The notes below the pieces were generated by a model. That model searched no databases. It worked only from the letters and a program-made list of their open reading frames with translations, and was not told the DNA's origin. From Burkholderia pyrrocinia (GTDB lineage: Bacteria; Pseudomonadota; Gammaproteobacteria; Burkholderiales; Burkholderiaceae): a stretch of 64,000 nt of DNA. Shown here one piece after another: positions 10,505-19,006 of this stretch (positions are counted from its first letter, which is position 1; the number at the start of each line of letters is the position of its first letter). A program made the position numbers and the translations under genes. The stretch lies in contig NZ_CP094460.1 of the NCBI RefSeq assembly GCF_022809715.1, forward strand, positions 124,001 through 188,000, in the 5' to 3' direction.

Positions 10505-11206
10505 ATGGCAAAACGCATTTTTGAAGTCTACCGCTACGATCCGGACAAGGACGCAGCGCCGCGCATGCAGACGTACGAGCTCGAGATCCAGCACGAGCGC
10601 ATGCTGCTCGACGCACTGGTCAAGCTGAAGGCAGTGGACGAGACGCTGTCGTTCCGCCGTTCGTGCCGCGAAGGCGTGTGCGGTTCGGACGCGATGAACA
10701 TCAACGGCAAGAACGGTCTCGCGTGTCTGACGAACCTGAACGACCTGCCGCAGAAGATCGTGCTGCGTCCGCTGCCGGGCCTGCCCGTGGTGCGCGACCT
10801 GATCGTCGACATGACGCACTTCTTCAACCAGTATCACTCGATCAAGCCGTACCTGATCAACGACGCGCCGCCGCCGGAGAAGGAACGCCTCCAGTCGCCG
10901 GAAGAGCGCGACGAGCTCGACGGCGTGTACGAGTGCATTCTGTGCGCGAGCTGCTCGACGTCGTGCCCGAGCTTCTGGTGGAACCCGGACAAGTTCGTCG
11001 GCCCGGCCGGCCTGCTGCAGGCTTACCGCTTCATCGCGGACAGCCGCGACACGGCCACCGGCGAGCGTCTCGACAACCTGGAAGACCCGTACCGTCTGTT
11101 CCGTTGCCACACGATCATGAACTGCGTCGACGTTTGCCCGAAGGGCCTGAACCCGACGAAGGCGATCGGCAAGATCAAGGAACTGATGGTTCGCCGCGCG
11201 GTTTAA
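10505..11206 (+). CDS. sdhB: Succinate dehydrogenase iron-sulfur subunit
   Basis: Electron-transfer subunit of complex II. The 233-residue protein shows the [2Fe-2S] ligands in [22 protein letters not shown] (about residues 55-75). The [4Fe-4S] and [3Fe-4S] ligands are in [13 protein letters not shown] and [15 protein letters not shown]. The spacing and order are canonical. It follows sdhA by 21 nt and precedes sdhE by 10 nt. Confidence 0.98.
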   Translation: MAKRIFEVYRYDPDKDAAPRMQTYELEIQHERMLLDALVKLKAVDETLSFRRSCREGVCGSDAMNINGKNGLACLTNLNDLPQKIVLRPLPGLPVVRDLIVDMTHFFNQYHSIKPYLINDAPPPEKERLQSPEERDELDGVYECILCASCSTSCPSFWWNPDKFVGPAGLLQAYRFIADSRDTATGERLDNLEDPYRLFRCHTIMNCVDVCPKGLNPTKAIGKIKELMVRRAV

Positions 11207-11216
11207 GGCCGGAGCA

Positions 11217-11489
11217 ATGAGCGACGATTCGCATCAATCCGACCCGCACCGTCGCGCGCGCCTTCGCTGGCGCGCGCGGCGGGGTCTGCTGGAAAACGAC
11301 ATCATCTTCGAGCGTTTCTTCGGCAGATACGAGCATGACCTCACCGATGCAGACGTAGGCGCGTTGTCGCGCCTGCTCGATCTGAGCGACAACGACCTGA
11401 TGGACTTGCTCCTCGCGCGCAAGGAACCAGAGGGCGACCTAGACAGCCCGGATATCCACCGGCTGTTGGAGATGCTGCGCAACGTGTAA
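11217..11489 (+). CDS. sdhE: FAD assembly factor SdhE
   Basis: A small (90-residue) YgfY/SdhE-family protein that promotes covalent FAD attachment to SdhA. The signature RGLLENDI near residue 24 corresponds to the conserved RGxxE motif that contacts the flavoprotein. The rest is the five-helix-bundle pattern with FFGRYEHDLTDADVGALSRLLDLSDNDLMDLLL. Its place directly after sdhB and before gltA supports the role. Confidence 0.92.
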   Translation: MSDDSHQSDPHRRARLRWRARRGLLENDIIFERFFGRYEHDLTDADVGALSRLLDLSDNDLMDLLLARKEPEGDLDSPDIHRLLEMLRNV

Positions 11490-11542
11490 CGCGTTACGCC
11501 CGTTATCGAATCCCGTTTCTTTATTTCGATTGAGGATGTGCC

Positions 11543-12844
11543 ATGACTCCGTCTGATGTTAAAGCCACGCTATCGTTCAGCGACAACTCGCCGAGCGTCG
11601 AACTGCCGATCTACAAGGGCACGATGGGCCCGGACGTAATCGACATCCGCAAGCTGTACGGCCAGACCGGCAAGTTCACGTACGACCCGGGCTTCATGTC
11701 GACGGCAGCTTGTAATTCGGCGATCACGTACATCGACGGCGACAAGGGCGAACTGCTGTACCGCGGCTACCCGATCGACAACCTCGCGCAAAACGCGGAC
11801 TTCCTCGAAAGCTGCTACCTGCTGCTGAAGGGCGAACTGCCGAACGCAGCGCAGAAGAAGGAATTCGTCGACACCGTCACGAAGCACACGATGGTGCACG
11901 AGCAGATGCACTTCTTCTTCCGTGGCTTCCGCCGCGACGCGCACCCGATGGCGATCCTGGTCGCCGCGGTCGGCGCGCTGTCCGCGTTCTACCACGACTC
12001 GCTCGACATCAACGACCCGCGTCACCGTGAAGTGTCGGCGATCCGCATGATCGCGAAGCTGCCGACGCTCGTCGCGATGGCGTACAAGTACAGCATCGGC
12101 CAGCCGTTCGTGTATCCGAAGAACTCGCTGTCGTACAGCGCGAACTTCATGCACATGATGTTCTCGAACCCGTGCGAAGAGTACAAGGTCAACGACGTGC
12201 TCGTCCGCGCACTCGACCGCATCCTGATCCTGCACGCCGACCACGAGCAGAACGCATCGACGTCGACGGTCCGCCTGGCCGGTTCGTCGGGCGCGAACCC
12301 GTTCGCATGTATCGCGGCCGGTATCGCATGTCTGTGGGGCCCGGCGCACGGTGGTGCGAACGAAGCCGCGCTGAACATGCTCGAGCAGATCGGTTCGCCG
12401 GACAACATCCCCGAATTCATCAAGCAGGTGAAGGACAAGAATTCGGGCGTGAAGCTGATGGGCTTCGGCCACCGCGTGTACAAGAACTACGACCCGCGTG
12501 CGAAGCTGATGCGCGAGACGTGCTACGAAGTGCTGAACGAACTGGGCCTGCACGACGACCCGCTGTTCAAGCTCGCGATGCAGCTCGAGAAGATCGCGCT
12601 GGAAGACGAGTACTTCGTGTCGCGCAAGCTGTACCCGAACGTCGACTTCTACTCGGGCATCGTCCAGCGCGCGCTGGGCATCCCGACGTCGATGTTCACG
12701 TGTATCTTCGCGATGGCACGTACGGTCGGCTGGATCGCGCAGTGGAACGAAATGATTGCGGATCCCGAGCAGAAGATCGGCCGTCCGCGCCAGCTGTTCA
12801 TCGGCGATACGCCGCGCGAAGCGAAGCCGATCAACGCACGTTAA
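11543..12844 (+). CDS. gltA: Citrate synthase
   Basis: Type II citrate synthase condensing acetyl-CoA and oxaloacetate. The 433-residue protein has the catalytic histidines in [10 protein letters not shown] (AcCoA side) and [15 protein letters not shown], and the [15 protein letters not shown] signature with the oxaloacetate-binding His/Arg. The N-terminal domain typical of the hexameric NADH-sensitive form is present ([22 protein letters not shown]). It lies 53 nt after sdhE and is followed by a strong terminator, so it closes the rightward TCA arm. Confidence 0.98.
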   Translation: MTPSDVKATLSFSDNSPSVELPIYKGTMGPDVIDIRKLYGQTGKFTYDPGFMSTAACNSAITYIDGDKGELLYRGYPIDNLAQNADFLESCYLLLKGELPNAAQKKEFVDTVTKHTMVHEQMHFFFRGFRRDAHPMAILVAAVGALSAFYHDSLDINDPRHREVSAIRMIAKLPTLVAMAYKYSIGQPFVYPKNSLSYSANFMHMMFSNPCEEYKVNDVLVRALDRILILHADHEQNASTSTVRLAGSSGANPFACIAAGIACLWGPAHGGANEAALNMLEQIGSPDNIPEFIKQVKDKNSGVKLMGFGHRVYKNYDPRAKLMRETCYEVLNELGLHDDPLFKLAMQLEKIALEDEYFVSRKLYPNVDFYSGIVQRALGIPTSMFTCIFAMARTVGWIAQWNEMIADPEQKIGRPRQLFIGDTPREAKPINAR

Positions 12845-12901
12845 GTCGTGTGCGGCGCGACGGCCGGCAGGCCGCTCGCGTCGGGCAATCGCAACGCTAT
12901 G

Positions 12902-12934
12902 ACACCCCGACGGGTCAGCCCGTCGGGGTGTTTT
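12902..12934 (+). terminator. Rho-independent terminator of the sdh-gltA arm
   Basis: A perfect 13-bp stem, ACACCCCGACGGG (12902-12914) with CCCGTCGGGGTGT (12919-12931), has a TCAG tetraloop. The U-tract reads TTTTCATTT. It ends where the convergent AraC-family gene stops. Confidence 0.92.
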
Positions 12935-13899
12935 CATTTGCGCGCCGGATCGGCGCGGCGCTCCAGCGACGGCGGCCGCGTATCGAGCGCCGGCGCGTCT
13001 TCGTCGGGCGCGTGGCCGTGCCGCAGGAAGAACCGCCGGTATGCGCCCGGCGTCATCCCGCGCGCGGCGAGGAACTGGCGGTTGAAGTTCGCGGCATTCG
13101 GAATGCCGCAGCGCGCGGCGACCGTCGCGATCGGCCAGTCGGTGCCGACGAGATGGCGGCATGCGTGCGCGAGCCGCAGCCGCTGCACGTAGCGACCGAC
13201 GCTTTCGCCGAGATGCCGGACGAACAGGCGCTGCAGCGTGCGCTCGGACATGTGCGCGGCAGCGGCGAGTGCGTCGATACGCAGCGGTTCGTGGAAGTGC
13301 CGGTCGATCGCGTCGAGCACGCGATCGAGGCGCTCGGCTTCGGGCGCGGCCGCGTCGGCGTGCGGTGTCGTGCCGTCGGGCCCGCGGTACGCATGCGCGG
13401 TGGCGAGCGGCTCGCCGCCGGCTTCCGCGAGATCGGCGAGCGTGTCGAGCGCGGCCGCGAGTCTCACGCGCGGAGCAGGATCGAGCAACTGCGGCAGCCG
13501 TGCGCGCATCGCGCGGGCCGTGTCCGCGTCGAAGCACAGGCCCGGCGCCGCGCGCCGCAGCAGCGAGCGCAGCGGTGCGTATTCGGGGCAGCAGTCGGCA
13601 AGCCGCCGCACCCAGTCGCCGTCGAACCAGACGACGAGCGCGACTTCGGGCGCATCGCGATCGATGCGCGCGTTCGACGACCAGGTGTGCGGCAGGTTGG
13701 GCGGCACGAGCACCAGATCGTCGTCCGCGTAGCGCGCGACGTGATCGCCGATGAAGCGCTGGCCGCGGCTGTTGAGCGTCAGCGTCAGTTCGTATTCGGG
13801 ATGGCGGTGCCATTCGAACGGGATGCGCGCGAGCTGGCGGTGGTACACGCGGATCGAACAGCCGGGAGCGAACGTCACGTGCTCGTATTGAGGTTTCAT
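12934..13899 (-). CDS. AraC-family transcriptional regulator
   Basis: This 321-residue regulator has an N-terminal cupin-like sensor (YHRQLARIPFEWHRHPEYELTL, DDLVLVPPNLPHTW). A C-terminal pair of AraC helix-turn-helices covers about residues 205-300, including LAAAAHMSERTLQRLFVRHLGES and IATVAARCGIPNAANFNRQFLAARGMTPGAYR. Start ATG at 13899 has GGAGG 8 nt upstream. It is divergent from the VOC-family gene at 13971, its probable target. The effector is unknown. Confidence 0.9.
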   Translation of the reverse strand: MKPQYEHVTFAPGCSIRVYHRQLARIPFEWHRHPEYELTLTLNSRGQRFIGDHVARYADDDLVLVPPNLPHTWSSNARIDRDAPEVALVVWFDGDWVRRLADCCPEYAPLRSLLRRAAPGLCFDADTARAMRARLPQLLDPAPRVRLAAALDTLADLAEAGGEPLATAHAYRGPDGTTPHADAAAPEAERLDRVLDAIDRHFHEPLRIDALAAAAHMSERTLQRLFVRHLGESVGRYVQRLRLAHACRHLVGTDWPIATVAARCGIPNAANFNRQFLAARGMTPGAYRRFFLRHGHAPDEDAPALDTRPPSLERRADPARK

Positions 13900-13970
13900 C
13901 GCGGCCTCCGGGTGGCGCGGGCTGCGCGCCGTGGCATGATCGTGAGCGATCGTCACCACGGAGCGATGCC

Positions 13971-14360
13971 ATGTTTTCACATGTTTGCGTGGGCGTCGGC
14001 GATACGACGCGCGCCTACGATTTCTATGCGCCGCTGTTCGCGGAACTCGGGTTGCGCCTGAAGTTCCGCGAGCCGGACGGCTGGTCGGGCTGGATGCCGG
14101 CCGACGCCGACCGGCCGCTGTTCTTCTTCGGCCATCCGCTCGACGGCCGCGCACCCGAGCCGGGCAATGGCCACACGATCGCGTTCGACGCGCCGACGCG
14201 CGCGCACGTCGACCGCTGCCACGCGCTCGCACTGCGACAAGGCGGCACCTGCGAAGGGCCGCCGGGCCTGCGGCCGCATTACCACCGCAACTACTACGGC
14301 GCATATTTCCGCGACCCGGACGGCAACAAGCTCTGCGTGGTCTGCCATCGTCCCGAGTAA
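13971..14360 (+). CDS. VOC-family (glyoxalase/bleomycin-resistance fold) protein
   Basis: This 129-residue single VOC domain starts FSHVCVGVGDTTRAYDFYAPLF and ends NYYGAYFRDPDGNKLCVVCH, the usual first and last metal-side strands. The first metal His (H4) and an acidic end motif are visible. Such proteins include glyoxalases, dioxygenases and drug-binding proteins, and no specific substrate can be assigned. It lies 71 nt from the divergent AraC-family gene. Confidence 0.82.
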   Translation: MFSHVCVGVGDTTRAYDFYAPLFAELGLRLKFREPDGWSGWMPADADRPLFFFGHPLDGRAPEPGNGHTIAFDAPTRAHVDRCHALALRQGGTCEGPPGLRPHYHRNYYGAYFRDPDGNKLCVVCHRPE

Positions 14361-14469
14361 CGTACGGTTGTCAGGATTGTATCGATAGTTGGCCGGATAG
14401 CGGTGATGGCGGTCGTGCGCCGGCCGTACGCTGGCAGCACATCACGACACGCTTCAGCGAGGAGACACG

Positions 14470-15720
14470 ATGCAACTGACGATTGACGATCTGCCCGCCG
14501 CGATCCGCGCGGCGAAACAGGCGCTGCGCGCCGACCTGCCCGGTTATGCGGCCACGTTCCGCGAGCTGGAAGGCGACATCGCGCGGCAGGTCGACGCGAT
14601 CCGCCGCGCGCATGCGCATGGCCTCGACGTGATTCCGGTCGTGCCGTTTGCGGATATTGCGGGCGGCGCCGTCGATCCGCACGCGATTGCCGCGATCCGC
14701 GCGCATGGCGCGGTCGTGATTCGCGGCGTGTTCGATGCGCGGCAGGCGCGCGACTGGAACGACGAGATCGGCGCGTATCTGGATTCGAACCGTTTCACCG
14801 ACCGGCTGCATGCACGCGCCGAGGATCGCTATTTCGGCAATCTCGCGTCGGGCAAGCCGCAGATCTACGGCGTCTATTGGTCGAAGCCGCAGGTGGCCGC
14901 GCGCCAGTCGCCGGCGCTCACGCAGGCGCGCGTGTTCCTGAACCGCCTGTGGCGGCATGCGGACGGCGCGCGCACGCATTTCGATCCCGACCAGGTGCCC
15001 ACCTACGCGGACCGGATTCGCCGCCGGCCGCCGGGATCGACGTCGCTCGGACTGTCGCCGCATGTCGACGGCGGCTCCGTCGAACGCTGGCTCGGCGCGA
15101 ACTTCCGCCAGGTCTATCGCCACGTGCTGGCCGGCCGCTGGCGCGATTACGACCCGTTCGACGCCGCATTCCGTCCCGACGTCGAGGAGATTCCGTCGCC
15201 GGCCGTGTGTTCGATGTTCCGCACGTTCCAGGGCTGGACCGCGCTGACGCCGCAGGGGCCCGGCGACGGTACGCTGCAACTGATTCCGGTCGCGAACGCG
15301 ATGGCCTATGTCGTGCTGCGCGCGCTGCAGGACGATGTCGCCGACGACGACCTGTGCGGCGCGCGTCCCGGCCGCGCGCTGTCGATCCGGCCCGAATGGC
15401 ATGCGCTGCTGCTCGACGGGCTGGTGCCGATCCCGCACATGGAGCCGGGCGACGCGGTGTTCTGGCATGGCGACGTCGTGCATGCGGTCGAGGATGCGCA
15501 TCGCGGCAGCGGCGACAGCAACGTGATGTACATCGCGGCCGCGCCCGGTTGCGCGAAGAACGACGCGTACCTGCGGCGCCAGCAGTCCGCGTTCTTGCGC
15601 GGCGAGAGCCCGCCCGATTTCCCGGCCGATCATTTCGAGGTCGAATTCGACGGACGCGGCGGGGAGGGCGATCTCACGGCGCTTGGCCGTTCGCAGATGG
15701 GGTTCGGGCCCGGCGCGTAA
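14470..15720 (+). CDS. YbiU-family (DUF1479) Fe(II)/2-oxoglutarate oxygenase-like protein
   Basis: This 416-residue protein matches the YbiU/DUF1479 family in length and motifs: GAVVIRGVFD near residue 80, LGLSPHVDGGSVERWL with a His-x-Asp metal pair near residue 197, and PGDAVFWHGDVVHAVE near residue 330 with the distal His. These positions fit the HxD...H iron facial triad of the double-stranded beta-helix oxygenases. The substrate is unknown. RBS GAGGAG precedes the ATG. A 209-nt gap separates it from ddaH. Confidence 0.82.
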   Translation: MQLTIDDLPAAIRAAKQALRADLPGYAATFRELEGDIARQVDAIRRAHAHGLDVIPVVPFADIAGGAVDPHAIAAIRAHGAVVIRGVFDARQARDWNDEIGAYLDSNRFTDRLHARAEDRYFGNLASGKPQIYGVYWSKPQVAARQSPALTQARVFLNRLWRHADGARTHFDPDQVPTYADRIRRRPPGSTSLGLSPHVDGGSVERWLGANFRQVYRHVLAGRWRDYDPFDAAFRPDVEEIPSPAVCSMFRTFQGWTALTPQGPGDGTLQLIPVANAMAYVVLRALQDDVADDDLCGARPGRALSIRPEWHALLLDGLVPIPHMEPGDAVFWHGDVVHAVEDAHRGSGDSNVMYIAAAPGCAKNDAYLRRQQSAFLRGESPPDFPADHFEVEFDGRGGEGDLTALGRSQMGFGPGA

Positions 15721-15839
15721 CGGGCGCGCCGCATACGAAAGCGGTCGTTCGCGATGCGGCGAACGGCCGTCTGCCGAATCCGCTGCGTGCCGCGCGCAAT
15801 TCGACGCAATCGGCTGTCGGCGCAGCCGAAATCGACGCG

Positions 15840-15851
15840 AATTGCGCAATT
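15840..15851. promoter_or_regulatory. Palindrome AATTGCGCAATT upstream of ddaH
   Basis: A perfect 12-bp AT-flanked inverted repeat 9 bp upstream of a GATAAT -10-like box (15860-15865), where no good -35 exists. The spacing suggests a regulator contacting the promoter. Its ATTGC half-sites resemble the element before the permease (17297-17328), so the nearby Lrp-type protein is a candidate. The assignment is inferred. Confidence 0.4.
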
Positions 15852-15929
15852 TGGCTTCCGATAATGGTCCGGACACAACGCCGCTGCCCCGTGCGCCGCA
15901 CGGGCGTGGCGATGACCAAGGAGGAGTCG

Positions 15930-16688
15930 ATGCAATTCACGCAAGCGATCGTTCGCCGTCCCGCGCCGTCCTGTGGCGCGGGCCTGACCACCGCCGAACT
16001 CGGCGCGCCCGACTACGACAAGACGCTCACGCAGTTCCACGCGTATTGCGACGCGCTGCGCACGCTTGGCGTCGAGCTGACCGAGCTGCCGCCGCTGGAC
16101 GCATTCCCCGATTCGCATTTCGTCGAGGACGTGGCCGTCGTGACGCCGGAATTCGCGGTGATCACGCGTCCCGGCGCGCCCGCGCGGCGCGGCGAGACGG
16201 CGCACATCGAAGCGGCGCTCGCCGCGCATCGCGACCTGCTGCCGATGCAGGACGGCCGTCTCGACGGCGGCGATGTGATGCTGGTCGGCAAGCGCTTCTA
16301 CATCGGCCTGACCGGCCGCACCGACGCCGAAGGCATTGCCGCGTTCGAATCGCTCGTGTCGCGCTACGGTTATTCGGTCGTCGCGGTGCCGGTCGGCGCC
16401 GGCCTGCACCTGAAGTCGGTCGTCAACGCGCTCGGCGACGACACGCTGCTCGTGACCGAAGCGCTGGCCGCGCATCCGGCATTTGTCGACTACCGCCGGA
16501 TCGCGATCTCGGCCGCCGACGAATACGCGGGCAACACGCTGCGCGTGAACGGCACGCTGATCACACCGGCCGGCTATCCGCGCGTGCACGACGCGATCGC
16601 GTCGCTCGGGCTGCCGCTGCACGTGATCGACACGAGCGAGTTCCGCAAGATGGACGGCGGCCTGACCTGCCTGTCGCTGCGGTTCTAG
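15930..16688 (+). CDS. ddaH: Dimethylarginine dimethylaminohydrolase-like protein
   Basis: Hydrolyses N-omega-methylated arginines to citrulline and methylamines in the guanidino-modifying (pentein) family. The 252-residue product has SHFVEDVAVV, the substrate-binding DGGDVML, the catalytic His in GAGLHLKSVV and the nucleophile Cys247 in GGLTCLSLRF at the C-terminus. Length is that of bacterial DDAH. The start MQFTQ is chosen because AAGGAGGAG sits 4-12 nt upstream; an ATG 18 nt earlier lies before that site. It neighbours an Lrp-type regulator and an amino-acid permease, suggesting use of exogenous modified arginine. Confidence 0.88.
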   Translation: MQFTQAIVRRPAPSCGAGLTTAELGAPDYDKTLTQFHAYCDALRTLGVELTELPPLDAFPDSHFVEDVAVVTPEFAVITRPGAPARRGETAHIEAALAAHRDLLPMQDGRLDGGDVMLVGKRFYIGLTGRTDAEGIAAFESLVSRYGYSVVAVPVGAGLHLKSVVNALGDDTLLVTEALAAHPAFVDYRRIAISAADEYAGNTLRVNGTLITPAGYPRVHDAIASLGLPLHVIDTSEFRKMDGGLTCLSLRF

Positions 16689-16699
16689 CCGATTGGCGA

Positions 16700-16728
16700 T
16701 TGGTGTGCAGCCGCTTCGGCCGGATAAT
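16700..16728 (+). promoter_or_regulatory. Predicted promoter of the Lrp-type gene
   Basis: TTGGTG (16700-16705) and GATAAT (16723-16728) are spaced by 17 bp, placing the start near 16735, about 60 nt before the regulator's ATG. Confidence 0.5.
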
Positions 16729-16793
16729 GTGGCCCCCGCGCGGACAAGGAGACGTTCCGCGCACCAGCCACGACCCGACCGGAGCGAACGCGG

Positions 16794-17258
16794 ATGACCG
16801 ACAAGAAGATGCAGCTCGACAAGATCGATCTCCGGATCCTCGACATCCTGCGCACCGACGGGCGGATTTCCTACCGGAAGCTGTCGGAGCTCGTGAACCT
16901 CACGCCGCGGCCCTGCCAGGCGCGCGTGGAGCGGCTCGAGGCGCTCGGCGTGATCGAAGGCTACCGCGCGGTGATCAACGCGCCGCGCGCGACCAAGCCG
17001 ATCGTCGTGATCGCGCAGATCGTGCTGGCCGATCACGGGCGTTCGCAGGCGCCGTTCGAGGATGAAATGCGGGCGAATCCGGCCGTGCTCGATTGCTGGC
17101 TCGTCAGCGGCACGTTCGATTTTCTCGTGCGGCTCGCATGCGAGGATCTCGACGAGTACCGTCGGATCGCGAACGCGTGGCTGGAAAGCCCGCGGTTCCG
17201 GATCGAGAAGATCGTGACGACGGCCGAACTGCAGGCGATCAAGCGCAGCGCCGTTTGA
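16794..17258 (+). CDS. Lrp/AsnC-family transcriptional regulator
   Basis: This 154-residue protein has an N-terminal helix-turn-helix (LDKIDLRILDILRTDGRISYRKLSELVNLTPRPCQARVERLEALGVIEGY) and a C-terminal RAM ligand-binding domain (VIAQIVLADHG to IEKIVTTAELQ). It probably senses an amino acid. It lies between ddaH and an amino-acid permease, all rightward. AT-rich inverted repeats before both neighbours are candidate sites. Confidence 0.92.
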   Translation: MTDKKMQLDKIDLRILDILRTDGRISYRKLSELVNLTPRPCQARVERLEALGVIEGYRAVINAPRATKPIVVIAQIVLADHGRSQAPFEDEMRANPAVLDCWLVSGTFDFLVRLACEDLDEYRRIANAWLESPRFRIEKIVTTAELQAIKRSAV

Positions 17259-17296
17259 CGCGGCCCGGGTAGGCCCGACCACGCAAGCCAGGCTTC

Positions 17297-17328
17297 AATG
17301 CGAATGACTGGCTCAATCGATTTGCATT
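17297..17328. promoter_or_regulatory. Interrupted inverted repeat before the permease gene
   Basis: AATGCGAAT (17297-17305) and ATTTGCATT (17320-17328) are inverted copies (8 of 9 match) separated by 14 bp, lying 13 nt before the permease start. The size and AT-rich half-sites suit an Lrp-family regulator, encoded just upstream. A site this near the start codon would more likely repress. Confidence 0.4.
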
Positions 17329-17340
17329 CCGAATAAAATC

Positions 17341-18891
17341 ATGGTGAACACTATGGATGCTTTGCAAGCGGCAGCGCAGACGGCCGCGCCGTCCGGGACG
17401 ACGCTGAAGCGCCGTCTGCAGGGCCGCCACATCGCGATGATCGCGATCGGCGGCTCGATCGGCACGGGGCTGTTCGTCGCGTCGGGCGCGTCGGTCGCGC
17501 AAGCGGGGCCGGGTGGTGCGATCGCCGCGTATCTCGCGATCGGGATCATGGTCTACTTCGTCGTCACGGGGCTCGGCGAGATGGCGGCGCTGATGCCAGT
17601 GTCGGGCTCGTTCGCGATCTACGGCGAAAAGTACGTCGACGAAGGCTTCGGCGTCGCGCTCGGCTGGACCTACTGGTATAGCTGGGCCGTGACGATCGCG
17701 ATCGAGCTGGTCGCCGCGCAGATCGTGATGCGCTACTGGTTTCCGGCCGTGCCGGGCGTATGGTGGGGCGCGGCCTTCCTCGTGCTGATCTTCCTGCTGA
17801 ATACGCTGTCGGTGCGCGGCTTCGGTGAATCGGAATATTGGTTCTCGCTGATCAAGGTCGTCACCGTGATCGCGTTCATCGCGGCCGGGCTGCTGATCGC
17901 GGCGGGCGTGCTAGGCAGCGGGCATGCGGTCGGCTGGCGCAACTTCACGACGGGCGATGCGCCGTTCGTCGGCGGCGTGCACGCGATGATGAGCGTTGCG
18001 CTGATCGCGGGCTTCTCGTTTCTCGGCACGGAACTGGTCGGGATCACGGCCGGCGAATCGGAGAATCCGCGCAAGACGATCCCGCGCGCGGTGAGGCAGA
18101 TCTTCTGGCGGATCATGCTGTTCTACGTGCTCGCGATCTTCGTGATCGGCCTGCTCGTGCCGTACACGGATCCGAACCTGCTGAAGAGCGACGTGACCGA
18201 CATCGGCGTGAGCCCGTTCACGCTGGTATTCAGCCACGCGGGCTTTCCGCTCGCGGCCGGCGCGATGAATCTCGTGATCCTGACGGCCGTGCTGTCGGCC
18301 GGCAATTCCGGCACCTACGCGGCGACGCGGATGCTGTACAACCTCGCATCGGAAGGCCGTGCGCCGGCGATGTTCGCGACGCTGTCGCCGGGCGGCGTGC
18401 CGCGCAACGCGCTGTACGCGACGATGGCCGTCGGCGGGCTGTGTTTCCTCACGTCGCTGACCAACAACCAGAGCATCTATCTGTGGCTGCTGAATACGGT
18501 GGGCATCACGGGTTTCATCGCGTGGCTCGGCATCGCGGTCTGCCATTACCGGTTCCGCAAGGGCTTCCTGAAGCAGGGCTACCGGCTCGATCAACTTCCG
18601 TATCGCGCCAGGTGGTTTCCGTTCGGGCCGCTGTTCGCGATCGCGATCTGCATCGTGATCTCGCTCGGGCAGGATTACCAGGCGTTCTTCGCGGCCCGCA
18701 TCGACTGGATGGAAGTGCTGTCGATCTATGTGTGGATTCCGCTGTTCGTCGCGATCTGGTTCGCGTATCGCCGTGCACGCAAGAGCCGGCTCGTGCGCTA
18801 CGAGGAGATGGACATCGGGCCGTGGCTGACGCGCTCGGTCGAGGCCGTCGACGCGGCTGCGGACCCGCGCGAGCGATCGCGCGGCGCGTAG
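17341..18891 (+). CDS. APC-superfamily amino-acid permease
   Basis: This 516-residue inner-membrane transporter has 12 predicted helices. It carries the AAT signature GGSIGTGLFVASGASVAQAGPGG near residue 38 and GFSFLGTELVGITAGESENPRKTIPRA near residue 223. These are typical of the lysine/histidine/asparagine permease group (LysP-like); the exact substrate cannot be read. ATG at 17341 is used, and MDALQ at 17353 is an alternative. It follows the Lrp-type gene by 82 nt. Confidence 0.9.
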   Translation: MVNTMDALQAAAQTAAPSGTTLKRRLQGRHIAMIAIGGSIGTGLFVASGASVAQAGPGGAIAAYLAIGIMVYFVVTGLGEMAALMPVSGSFAIYGEKYVDEGFGVALGWTYWYSWAVTIAIELVAAQIVMRYWFPAVPGVWWGAAFLVLIFLLNTLSVRGFGESEYWFSLIKVVTVIAFIAAGLLIAAGVLGSGHAVGWRNFTTGDAPFVGGVHAMMSVALIAGFSFLGTELVGITAGESENPRKTIPRAVRQIFWRIMLFYVLAIFVIGLLVPYTDPNLLKSDVTDIGVSPFTLVFSHAGFPLAAGAMNLVILTAVLSAGNSGTYAATRMLYNLASEGRAPAMFATLSPGGVPRNALYATMAVGGLCFLTSLTNNQSIYLWLLNTVGITGFIAWLGIAVCHYRFRKGFLKQGYRLDQLPYRARWFPFGPLFAIAICIVISLGQDYQAFFAARIDWMEVLSIYVWIPLFVAIWFAYRRARKSRLVRYEEMDIGPWLTRSVEAVDAAADPRERSRGA

Positions 18892-19006
18892 TGCGCGGCG
18901 TGCGGCCGGCCGCACGCCGGGATACCATCGCGGTTCGCGCGGCGTGTCGCTCAGGGCCTGCGGCACGCTGCGCATTTCCCGATCGATTCCGCGTCCAGCA
19001 CACAAC

